Positions 40,560 through 49,111 of a DNA stretch of 64,000 bases are shown in pieces. The stretch comes from a methane-oxidizing endosymbiont of Gigantopelta aegis (lineage in GTDB: Bacteria > Pseudomonadota > Gammaproteobacteria > Methylococcales > Methylomonadaceae), in assembly GCF_016097405.1 (NCBI RefSeq), contig NZ_JAEHGD010000001.1:962307-1026306 (forward strand), read 5' to 3'. Below the pieces are notes generated by a model. The model did not search any database, had not been told where the DNA came from, and saw only the letters and a program-made list of their open reading frames with translations. Position 1 is the first letter of the stretch. Each line of letters opens with the position of its first letter. Both the position numbers and the translations under genes were made by a program.

Positions 40560-42228
40560 CCCCCCTATGTCAACATACCTGTCGCCTAGGAAATTTTAAA
40601 TCAGGAGACAAAAATGAGCGTATTTAGCCAAGAATTTAAAGTACAATCAGTAGAAAAAGCATTATCCAGAAGACCAGAACAATCGCTAAAGCAAATTGCA
40701 GTTACTTTAGGTGTGGGTTACTCCACACTTCAAAAATGGATTCGGTTAGCTAAGAAAAATCAACTCGAAAAAACAGAGTCAAACATGTCAAAAGAAAAAA
40801 GCCCTCAAGATTGGAATACAGTAGAACGTTTTGAAGCCATTGTTCATTGTCATCATCTCACCGATGATCAGGCTAGCGCCTATTGTCGTGAACAAGGCAT
40901 CTACTTACATCATCTAAATACCTGGAAAGCGGAATTTTTGTCAGAATCTAAATCAACAGAATCCGTATATAAACAGGCGCAAACAAAACTCAAACAAGAA
41001 AACAAGCGTTTGCATAAGGAGCTAAACCGCAAAGAGAAAGCGTTATCAGAAACAGCGGCTTTACTGGTGTTATCAAAAAGTGCCAAGCGATCTGGGGGAA
41101 AAGGCGGCCGATTAATCGCCTACTCAGATCGCCAACACTACAGCGCACTCATTGATGAAGCCGTTGACAATGGAGCGCGGCAGAAATTAGCCTGTGAACT
41201 GGTGGGTATATCAGCTCGAACCTATCAGCGTTGGAACCGGGGAGAAGGACTCTCAGAAGACCTACGACTGCACAATACAGCGCCTGTGCACAATCAATTA
41301 TCCGAGGCCATCAAGCAAGAAATCATCACCGTGATTAATAAACCGGAATACAGCGCTTTAACGCCGCATCAAATCGTTCCGAGGTTATTGGATTTGGGCT
41401 GCTATCTCGCATCAGAATCAACCTTTTATCGTGTCATGAAAGCCCACAACCAGCTTAAGCACAGAGCTAAAGGAGCCGCAGGTCAGCATAATAAACCGCA
41501 GTCACTCAAAGCCACACAGGCCAATCAAATCTACTCGTGGGATATTACGTATTTATTAAGCCCCGTCAAAGGGCAGTATTTTTACCTCTACATGGTGATG
41601 GACATCTATAGTCGGAAAATCGTAGGCTGGCAAGTTCATGATGCCGAATCAAGCGCACACGCTGCTGATTTGATCGAAGATATCGCTCGCCGGGAAAACA
41701 TCGACAAAAAGCAATTGGTGATACATTCTGACAACGGCAGTCCGATGAAAGGCGCAACATTAAGGGCCAAATTGGTCGATTTAGACATTGCCACGTCGTT
41801 CAGCAGACCTCGTGTCAGTAATGATAATCCTTATTCAGAATCGTTATTTAAAACAGTCAAATATCATCATACCTTTCCAGAAAACCCTTTTTAAAACATT
41901 AAGCGAAGCCAGGAACTGGGTTGAAGCTTTCGTTTGTTGGTTCAACAATGAACATCAACACAGTGCGCTCAAGTTTGTAACACCCAACCAACGCCATAAC
42001 GGCTTAGACAGCGCCGTACTCGAAAAAAGAAAACGAGTCATCGAGCAAGCAAAAAGAGACAATCCAGAGCGATGGAATGGACGACAAACACGAAATTTAA
42101 CGCCCATTGGCCATGTTTATCTTAATCCGGATAAGGAAAATTTCAACACAACAGAATGTCAAGCAGCTTAATAAAATTCATTTCGTAAATTATTGCAAAA
42201 AATGCGACAGGTTGGTTGACATTTAGCG
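40560..42228 (+). mobile_element. IS3-family element, copy A
   Basis: A 1669-base element starting CCCCCCTATGTCAAC and ending GTTGACATTTAGCG, with subterminal inverted matches TGTCAACATACCTGTCGC / TGTCAACCAACCTGTCGC. It is flanked by a 3-base AAT duplication (40557-40559, 42229-42231). The ends were fixed by comparison with copy B, which shares the same terminal bases but has GAC duplications. Confidence 0.93.
40614..42171 (+). pseudogene. IS3-family fused transposase, frameshifted (copy A)
   Basis: A single-frame OrfA-OrfB type transposase. The N-terminal helix-turn-helix (about 5-50, QSLKQIAVTLGVGYSTLQKW) is followed by a coiled coil (about 120-150) and an integrase core with Asp310 (SWDITYL), Asp373 (HSDNGSP) and Glu409 (NPYSESLFKTVKY). 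An extra T in a run at 41888-41892 (five, against four in copy B) shifts the frame after HTFPENPF. The remaining C-terminus (LSEARNWVEAFVCWFNNEH...) is in the next frame to 42171. All three catalytic residues remain in the first part. Confidence 0.9.
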
Positions 42229-42332
42229 AATCATTCACCCGAGATTAAAAAATCCGGGCTCTGAGGAATGGGAGCAAGTCGAACAGGTTTTTGAACTGTT
42301 GCAGTAAGTTCACATCGTTAGGCGCTCTCATC

Positions 42333-42368
42333 AAACCGGCTCACGCGCATGCCTGAGCCGGTTTTTTT
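42333..42368 (+). terminator. Rho-independent terminator after the DUF1931 gene
   Basis: Stem AAACCGGCTCA / TGAGCCGGTTT with a 10-base loop and a T7 run, 26 bases after the original stop codon. It also lies between convergent ppc and the DUF1931 gene. Confidence 0.88.
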
Positions 42369-42409
42369 CGCTTATTTGAAATAAACAGCCTCAAATTTCG
42401 CCTGTGGAG

Positions 42410-45220
42410 TTAGCCTGTATTTCTCATACCGGCTGCAATAGCATTAATGGTTCCCAGTAATGATTTTGTCAGCAATTTCTGTTTGTCAGCATCTAGTTCC
42501 TGGCTTCTGATTTCCTTCAACAAGGCTACCTGCATAAAATTCAAAGGCCCCAGGTACTCATCCCGGCGTCTTAATGAAGCCGCCAGTTTAGGATTTTCAG
42601 CCAATAACTGGTCACTTTCTGCAATGTCCAGTATCCAGTTTACACAATGGTGATACTCCCGGCTTATCATCATATGAACCTGTTTACCGGTATTTTCATC
42701 CAGACACAGCCCCGCATACTCCTTGGCGATATTCATATCCGACTTGCACAGCGCCATTTGGGCATTACTGAGTAGATTTCTAAAAAATGGCCAGTCCTGA
42801 TACAAGCGCTGTAAGGTCTCTAAGCGCTCAGGGTTGGCAGCGCACCAGTATTTCAATGCCGAACCAATTCCAAACCAGGCGGGAAAAGTCTGGCGGGACT
42901 GTGCCCAGGAGAACACCCAACCGATAGCCCTGACCGATTGCTTGGAGCGGTCTTTTTTCTTACGATGGGATGGCCTGGAACCAATATTTAACTGACTGAT
43001 TTCAGATACTGGTGTCGCTTCGTAAAAATAGTCCAGAAACCCTGGGGTATCTTCTGTTAATTGGCGGTAGCTTTGTTCACCGATTCTGGCCAGCTCATCC
43101 ATCAAGGCAAGATTTTCAGGCTTGTCCTTAGCAACCGGTTTAATCAAACTCAAACTGGATTTTAATAAGCCGGTCACGCCCATGGTTAATTCATAGACAG
43201 CCGTTTCCTGATTGTTATAGCGATAAAAAAGGACTTCCCCTTGCTCTGTGAATTTAATTTTGCCTCTGACAGTCGCCGGCGGTTGTGCCAAAATCGCTTC
43301 ATGAGTCGGCCCACCACCTCGACCAACCGTTCCTCCACGACCGTGAAACAACCGACACTGAACATTATATTCATCGGCTATTTCAATGATTTTTTGCTGC
43401 GCCCGATACAGCCCCCAGGCTGAAGCTAAAATACCGCCATCTTTACAGGAATCTGAATAACCCAGCATAATTTCCTGAGGCTTGCCATATGCTTTCAGCA
43501 ATTCCTGATATTCCTGCTGTTGAAACAGCCTATGCAAAATATTTTCAGTTTCATTCAAATCCTCAATGGTCTCAAATAATGGACTGATGCCAATATGACA
43601 AAACCATTTACCCGCCAAACGTCCCGCCAGACCATTCTGTGCAGCCAGCAACAGAACCTCCATAATGTGACTGGCAGAATGAGTCATGGAAATCACGTAA
43701 CGACTGAAACAATCTTCACCCAGCTCATGACGCATCTGAGCCATTACTCGGAATAATGATAGTATCTCCTGACTTTCTGGCGAAAGCTGATTAAAATCGT
43801 AAATCAAACCACCTGGAGTCGTCATAGCCTCGGCCAGCAGCTTCATTCTTTCTGCTTCATCCAGGGCAAAATAATCAATATCGGCAATTTGTGAGAAAAT
43901 CTCGGCGACGGCTTCACTGTGTCGACTAGACTCCTGCCTGACATCCAGTTGCATCAAATAAAACTGAAAGGTATCCACCAGCCGGATTAAATCCTGTAAT
44001 TCAAGATCCGCAATCGCCTTGTCACCATGGCTGATTAATGATTTCTGGATAACCCGCAAATCCTCCAGTAATTGCCCGGCACAACCATAGGGATGATTGG
44101 TTACGGTTACCATATCGCCGTTAATACGCTGTTCAATCTGTAATAAAGCTTGTTCCAGTCGATACTTCATCAAGGACAATTTATGCCGGTAAGGTTCCTG
44201 CTGACAACGCTGGCCTATGCTTTCAGCCACATCCCCCAATAACTCAATATCTGCCTGCAAGCTTTGATTGAATTCTTCAGTTGGGTGACATAAACCATAA
44301 GAAAAAGCCAGTTGTCCGCGCAAAAAATCAACCCGACTGATGTATTCCTTTAATATTGTTCTGGCCTGAAGTCTTAATGCCAATTCGGTAGTCTCTGGTT
44401 TTACATTCGGATTGCCATCGCGGTCTCCACCGATCCAGGAACCAAACTTCAAAAAACTGGGTATCTGCAACTGCTCAACGGCCTGCTCACCGTAAACATC
44501 ATGTATGGCACGCTGCAATCCTCTATATAACTGAGCCGTTGATTCAAACAAAGAAAGTGGAAAATAAAACAATCCTGAATCAATCTCTTCAGTGACACTG
44601 ATTTTACGACTGCGTAACTCATCCGTTTTCCACAGTAATTGAATGTAGTTTTGCAATTGATCTAGCACTTGTTGACGGAAATACCCCGACACCGGATATT
44701 GTTCCAGTTTTTTATGATTCAGGAATATATTTCTAAGCACCCCCCGGACAGTCCGACGCTTGGCTTCTGTCGGATGCGCTGTCATGACAGGCATATATTC
44801 AAGTTCATTAAACAAGACCTGCAAGTCATTAACATCTAAACCCTGTTCTTTAAAACTATGCAGCGTTTCATGAAAAGAGCCCTTCCAGAAATGCTTGTTT
44901 TTTTCGATCTGGCTTCTACGCTGAAAAAGATTGGTGGATTCTTCGGCGGTATTCAACAGATTAAAATACAGGTTGAATGCTCGGATAACCTGGGTCTGTT
45001 TTTCTTTTGACAGATTTTCAAGCTCTCGAAGCAATGTCTCTTTTTTGGTTTCGCTGCCATCGGCCTTAAAGGCACTAAACTGATTTCGTAAATGTTCTAC
45101 GGTTTCAAGAACATCAGAACATTCATTAGTCTCCAGAACCTGCTCAAACTGTTGCTGCAATAACTGGAAATTGTTTCGTAACTGGGAATCATCTTTTATA
45201 AATTGCTCATTCATATCCAT
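42410..45220 (-). CDS. ppc: Phosphoenolpyruvate carboxylase
   Basis: PEPC adds bicarbonate to PEP to give oxaloacetate, replenishing the TCA cycle and, in methylotrophs, fixing extra carbon. The 936-residue protein has the catalytic-His motif VMTAHPTEAKRRTVRG, GGDRDGNPNV, the LGYSDSCKDGG motif, the glycine-rich FHGRGGTVGRGGGPTH loop and the typical C-terminal end RNTG. It begins MDMNEQF; the third codon is an alternative start. It is divergent from a LysR-type gene that may regulate it. Confidence 0.96.
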   Translation of the reverse strand: MDMNEQFIKDDSQLRNNFQLLQQQFEQVLETNECSDVLETVEHLRNQFSAFKADGSETKKETLLRELENLSKEKQTQVIRAFNLYFNLLNTAEESTNLFQRRSQIEKNKHFWKGSFHETLHSFKEQGLDVNDLQVLFNELEYMPVMTAHPTEAKRRTVRGVLRNIFLNHKKLEQYPVSGYFRQQVLDQLQNYIQLLWKTDELRSRKISVTEEIDSGLFYFPLSLFESTAQLYRGLQRAIHDVYGEQAVEQLQIPSFLKFGSWIGGDRDGNPNVKPETTELALRLQARTILKEYISRVDFLRGQLAFSYGLCHPTEEFNQSLQADIELLGDVAESIGQRCQQEPYRHKLSLMKYRLEQALLQIEQRINGDMVTVTNHPYGCAGQLLEDLRVIQKSLISHGDKAIADLELQDLIRLVDTFQFYLMQLDVRQESSRHSEAVAEIFSQIADIDYFALDEAERMKLLAEAMTTPGGLIYDFNQLSPESQEILSLFRVMAQMRHELGEDCFSRYVISMTHSASHIMEVLLLAAQNGLAGRLAGKWFCHIGISPLFETIEDLNETENILHRLFQQQEYQELLKAYGKPQEIMLGYSDSCKDGGILASAWGLYRAQQKIIEIADEYNVQCRLFHGRGGTVGRGGGPTHEAILAQPPATVRGKIKFTEQGEVLFYRYNNQETAVYELTMGVTGLLKSSLSLIKPVAKDKPENLALMDELARIGEQSYRQLTEDTPGFLDYFYEATPVSEISQLNIGSRPSHRKKKDRSKQSVRAIGWVFSWAQSRQTFPAWFGIGSALKYWCAANPERLETLQRLYQDWPFFRNLLSNAQMALCKSDMNIAKEYAGLCLDENTGKQVHMMISREYHHCVNWILDIAESDQLLAENPKLAASLRRRDEYLGPLNFMQVALLKEIRSQELDADKQKLLTKSLLGTINAIAAGMRNTG

Positions 45221-45322
45221 TCACTGTCAAAATTAATCTTGCTATCTACTATAAACAATTAGTAAAAATAGTAAATTAGGATATTTAGATTTAAACTATA
45301 GGTTTTTTCTATATAAGCACTT

Positions 45323-46222
45323 ATGGAACGCCTCAACTATCAACATTTATATTATTTCTGGATGGTTGCCAAACACGGTAGCATCAGTGCAGCCTGCGAA
45401 ATTCTTCATCTAGCACAGCCGACCATCAGCACACAGCTCAGTATTTTGCAAGAGTCTTTTGGCACAATATTATTCAGAAAACAAGGACGCCGACTTGAGC
45501 TGACAGACACAGGGCGAACTGTTTTTCACTATGCCGATGAAATCTTTTCCATCGGGCGGGAATTAACCCAGGTTTTAAAAGGCGAACATAGTGAAAACAG
45601 TTTACGATTATCACTCGGTATGACCGATGCCATGCCTAAACTAATCGCCTATCGTTTAATAGAGCCTCTTGTAAAAATGCCTGAATCCGTTCAGATTCAG
45701 TGTCATGAAGATAAAACAGAGCGCTTGCTTGCAGAAATTTCCTTGCATAGCCTGGATATTGTGTTATCAGATGTGCCGGCGACTCCGGCTAGTGGTAAGG
45801 GCATATTTAATCATTATCTGGGGCAATCCCAGGTTGCTATTTTTGCCCATCCTGATCTTGCCAAGCGTTATCAGGATAACTTTCCCCGTGCGCTGAATGG
45901 GGCTCCGTTCCTACTGCCTACGGGAAATACCGTATTACGACGCTCTTTGGACCAATGGTTTGATAAAAATGACTTATCGCCATCCGTTCAAGCCGAAATT
46001 GAAGACAGTGCACTGCTGAAAACCTTTGGCAGTAAAGGGATTGGCCTGTTTTTCTCACCCATTGCGGTGTCAGATGAAATTCAGCTTCAATATGGCGCAA
46101 AAATTCTAGGAAAAATTGATGATGTTTTTGAGCGCTTTTATGCCATTACCGCGCAGAGAAAATTGAAAAATCCATTAATCAAAGTTATTCTCGATAATGC
46201 ACAACAAAGACTCTTTGAATAG
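45323..46222 (+). CDS. LysR-family transcriptional regulator, NhaR-like
   Basis: A 299-residue LysR regulator. The winged helix-turn-helix is at about 5-65 (MVAKHGSISAACEILHLAQPTISTQL) and the effector domain at about 90-295. The sequence MERLNYQHLYYFWMVAKHGS is characteristic of the NhaR-type branch. It is divergent from ppc across 102 bases rich in A/T with near-repeats (TTAGTAAAAATAGTAAATTAG), a plausible operator. Control of ppc is inference from position. Confidence 0.85.
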   Translation: MERLNYQHLYYFWMVAKHGSISAACEILHLAQPTISTQLSILQESFGTILFRKQGRRLELTDTGRTVFHYADEIFSIGRELTQVLKGEHSENSLRLSLGMTDAMPKLIAYRLIEPLVKMPESVQIQCHEDKTERLLAEISLHSLDIVLSDVPATPASGKGIFNHYLGQSQVAIFAHPDLAKRYQDNFPRALNGAPFLLPTGNTVLRRSLDQWFDKNDLSPSVQAEIEDSALLKTFGSKGIGLFFSPIAVSDEIQLQYGAKILGKIDDVFERFYAITAQRKLKNPLIKVILDNAQQRLFE

Positions 46223-46611
46223 ACAAGATATCCGTATCTACGCCAAATAATTAGTCGACGGTAGTGGTCAAGTAAATTAGTACCTAATGTTACGCAGCGG
46301 CTCTTCAATCTCATTCCTTCATCATTACCGTGAAAGAAAAAACCATCTCTGACCTCTATCTTTTATCGACACAGAGCGCACAGAGTTATAGTTTGTATCG
46401 TTTAATTCCATTGACTGATCTGGATTCATTCAGTTATTGAGTGCAAAACTTCGATTCATATGCGTTCGTTTGCCGTACCAGCAATGCGATTTTGTTACCG
46501 TATTTATAGGACTATGATCCTTGTCTTTACCGACACAGTAAACCAGCAGCTCATACAGGGAATATATTTTATTTCAATAAGTTGGGAGGGTTTTTTTTCA
46601 GAACCGTCTAT
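46223..46611. other. Intergenic region with left inverted repeat, no gene seen
   Basis: About 390 bases between the LysR gene and the rof-like gene. It holds the 16-base repeat GTAGTGGTCAAGTAAA at 46261-46276, whose complement occurs at 46952-46967. No coding frame with recognisable content was found; it may be eroded mobile-element sequence. Confidence 0.5.
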
Positions 46612-46967
46612 TTAAAAATAAACTGTCTTAAATTTTGCCTGCGGCGTCAGAACCCGCATTTCGGCTAAAGAATCAAGCGCAATATGCTGCTGCCATTGCT
46701 GATAACATTCGATCACTAAAAATTCCCGCTTCTCTGCGGAAGTCGTCACATCCTGTGCACAGCCTTCTACAATCAGACCATTTTTTAATTTAAGCCTAAC
46801 CCGGTAGCCATACAGACAGGCGATCTCGACATAATCATGTAAATCACATGGTATCAGCTGCTCATTCATCATTATCATATATGCGCCCTAGTAGCTGTGA
46901 AACCGGTGTTTATTAGACCTTCTGCCCTAAACAAAAGGACAAGCCTTCAGTTTTACTTGACCACTAC
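46261..46967. repeat. 16-bp inverted repeat pair bracketing the rof-like gene
   Basis: GTAGTGGTCAAGTAAA at 46261-46276 is exactly repeated in inverse at 46952-46967. The 707-base segment holds one small gene on the minus strand and about 340 bases of non-coding sequence. The pattern looks like insertion-sequence ends, but there is no transposase and no evident target duplication. Confidence 0.6.
46612..46878 (-). CDS. rof: Rho-binding antiterminator (Rof/YaeO-like)
   Basis: Rof binds Rho and inhibits termination. The 88-residue product has the family layout: IPCDLHDYVEIACLYGYRVRLKLKNGLIVEGCAQD, then KREFLVIECYQQWQQHIALDSLAEMRVL, an Sm-like beta-barrel. Start choice between three near Mets (M1, M3, M4) is uncertain because no strong ribosome site is seen. 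It lies between the inverted repeats described separately. Confidence 0.75.
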   Translation of the reverse strand: MIMMNEQLIPCDLHDYVEIACLYGYRVRLKLKNGLIVEGCAQDVTTSAEKREFLVIECYQQWQQHIALDSLAEMRVLTPQAKFKTVYF

Positions 46968-47044
46968 ACCTTGTAATTCATTCAACAGCCCTCATTTAAA
47001 TAAATACTATCAGCTTAAAATTTTTATGTACGGGAGAATTTACT

Positions 47045-47383
47045 ATGATTACACGTGAACTACCAAAATCCGCATGGCAAAGTTATTTTGATCAAGTTTC
47101 CAAACAACTTAAAGAGATAGAACTAGCTGAACTTGAAGTTGCCAGTCTGAAATTAGGTGACCAGATCGAAACCGAATGGGTACCATTTTATGGCATAACT
47201 TATGATCCGAAAGATGATTTAGTTGAATTTGTTTTAGAAGGCCTGGATCACTTAATCAAAAATCCCAGCCAGATATTTGTAACTGAAGATGATGGCGGCC
47301 TAAAATGCATTGACGTAATTGATGCAGAAAACAACAAGCACATCGCCAGACTCAAAGAAATCTTAAAATTACCACCCGCTTAA
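47045..47383 (+). CDS. DUF5335-like small protein
   Basis: Function unknown. The 112-residue product begins MITRELPKSAWQSYFDQVSKQ and has a central EVASLKLGDQIETEWVPFYGITYDPKDD segment and a final ARLKEIL, resembling DUF5335. It is acidic and cytoplasmic with no signal or membrane segment. It stands alone, with a GGGAGAA ribosome site, and converges on the PLD-type gene. Confidence 0.65.
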   Translation: MITRELPKSAWQSYFDQVSKQLKEIELAELEVASLKLGDQIETEWVPFYGITYDPKDDLVEFVLEGLDHLIKNPSQIFVTEDDGGLKCIDVIDAENNKHIARLKEILKLPPA

Positions 47384-47513
47384 AGCCAATCTCGCTTGCC
47401 TTGGTCTTTCCGGCTGAGGCAGGCAATTTCAGGTCCATAGAAAAGTAAACACTGAGGACAAAAGGGGCAGGCCTTTGATTTATGAGTGCGGGCTATATAT
47501 GCACCTTTATATA

Positions 47514-49109
47514 CTACCAAAACACCCGTAATTCACGTTTAATTTGCTCAAATTCATACAAATAGGGCTTGGCGACCTCATGATTGGCGGCGACGACGAT
47601 AAGGTCGTGGGAAAATACCGAAGTGTTGTACCAGTTAAAACTGCCATCGATCACAATATGCTCATCAATAATGCAATATTTAGAATGAATCGGTGAATAA
47701 GGTACGGGATGATCATCTTGCCCATAGACCAGGCCAATCGGAATATTAACCTGCTTTAAACGCTGTATGGCAGGTAGCAATGGACGGTTTAACTCCTCAT
47801 CCATGCTGCGCTCCACCCCGATTTTGCCTTCCCGCGCTAAATGCCCGTTCAGCAACAGCTCGACATGAACACCGCGATGCCAAGCTACAATCAAGGCGTC
47901 GATAACGCTATCATGATGATCGCCGCGTAATTCACCGATCAGAAACAGACAAATACGGATTTGATATTTTGCACGGTGAATCTCAGCCAGAATAGCCTGA
48001 TGTGGTCGGTAGGCCTGACCATTGAGCAGAGTATGCCGACCAAAAGTGTACAACAGATTGAAATGGCTCAAAGGGTCGATACCGTATTTTTGAATCACCC
48101 CGCCCCGCTGACTTTGAAAAATATTGTCCAGCAAACGACACACACCTTCAGAATGGAAGGTCATGCCCGATTCCCAATTTGCCCACCAGCGATCGAAGGT
48201 AATATTGAATGACCCCATGATGCAATCCTGATCATTAAAAATAATGAATTTGGTATGCATATCCGGCTCGACTTCGATCAAATGATGTTTGGTCGTGCAG
48301 AACACCCCTAACAACTCGACTCGTGATTGTTTCAAACGGGCATAGGTGGCGCTGTTGGTCATGGTCATCTTGCGCCAATCGACAATGCATTGTACAAAAA
48401 CGCCCTGTTCGCTGGCGTGAATCAGGTGATTGATAAAATCATTATCGTCAATACAATCGACACTGACCTTGATGGTACAAAATCTGTCGGGCTGCTGGTG
48501 TTTGGCCTGGATGGTCTTGTCAATATGATCATGAATAAAGCGTTTGGGGTGAAAGGGATGATAGGGAAGGCCTTTGGTAAATTTAGGTACCAGGTGCAGA
48601 GATTCAAAATGCTGGTTATACCAGTCCACATCACTTTGCAACTGCCCTGCATCGACTTCATAGCTTCGGTAATGATTGGGTGTGGACCATTCCTCATTGA
48701 TATGCCGCTGCTGGGGATAGGCATCTTGTAATTGATACCAATCCATGTAAATGTATTCCTTTTCCGAAGCGATCGAATGTTCACCCATATGCACGATAAA
48801 GGCAATTTTGATGCAATTGATCCAGCCGAAATGCTTTGAATGGGGGTACACATAAAAATCACGCGTGCTGCGCTTATGCCGATCCCATTCCACGGCATAG
48901 GGGTCGGTATCGACGATATAGGTTTCACAGACGCCCTGATCCCGATACACTTTCAGAATAACTTTCAGGTTACAGGATACACCATGAAACATATCGAACT
49001 CTATTTTTCCCCAACGAATATCAAACGTATCTTTAAAATCATTGATACGCTGAAAATAGCCGCCAAGCTGACCAAAAACGGGACGGGCATAGTGTTCAGC
49101 GGTTTGCAT
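47514..49109 (-). CDS. Phospholipase D-family protein with two HKD motifs and an N-terminal beta-domain
   Basis: A 531-residue PLD-superfamily protein. The N-terminal about 130 residues look like a beta-sandwich (FDIRWGKIEFDMFHGVSC...) of a type that often binds carbohydrate. Two PLD halves follow. The second motif is canonical: His475, Lys477, Asp482 and GSFN at 489-492 (IHSKYCIID). The first (His285, Lys287; MHTKFIIFND, GSFN 299-302) has Asn292 in the Asp position with Asp293 next to it. No signal peptide is seen. It may hydrolyse or transfer a phosphodiester; substrate unknown. It follows the EEP gene by 2 bases. Confidence 0.82.
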   Translation of the reverse strand: MQTAEHYARPVFGQLGGYFQRINDFKDTFDIRWGKIEFDMFHGVSCNLKVILKVYRDQGVCETYIVDTDPYAVEWDRHKRSTRDFYVYPHSKHFGWINCIKIAFIVHMGEHSIASEKEYIYMDWYQLQDAYPQQRHINEEWSTPNHYRSYEVDAGQLQSDVDWYNQHFESLHLVPKFTKGLPYHPFHPKRFIHDHIDKTIQAKHQQPDRFCTIKVSVDCIDDNDFINHLIHASEQGVFVQCIVDWRKMTMTNSATYARLKQSRVELLGVFCTTKHHLIEVEPDMHTKFIIFNDQDCIMGSFNITFDRWWANWESGMTFHSEGVCRLLDNIFQSQRGGVIQKYGIDPLSHFNLLYTFGRHTLLNGQAYRPHQAILAEIHRAKYQIRICLFLIGELRGDHHDSVIDALIVAWHRGVHVELLLNGHLAREGKIGVERSMDEELNRPLLPAIQRLKQVNIPIGLVYGQDDHPVPYSPIHSKYCIIDEHIVIDGSFNWYNTSVFSHDLIVVAANHEVAKPYLYEFEQIKRELRVFW

Positions 49110-49111
49110 GC

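Larger units (their letters stand above)
40189..42307 (+). pseudogene. DUF1931 histone-fold protein gene, split by IS3-family element
   Basis: DUF1931 proteins are small bacterial proteins with two tandem histone folds. The 5' part begins MVMAVKQFEKIFRESASLDI and keeps about 124 native residues (ending SVAKLFKI), then runs into IS sequence (PPMSTYLSPRKF, stop). The last 24 native codons lie at 42232-42307 (IHPRLKNPGSEEWEQVEQVF...). Joining across one AAT duplication restores a 148-residue protein in frame. Only the C-terminal helix is lost, so the truncated protein might fold. It has its own hairpin terminator at 42333. Confidence 0.92.
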
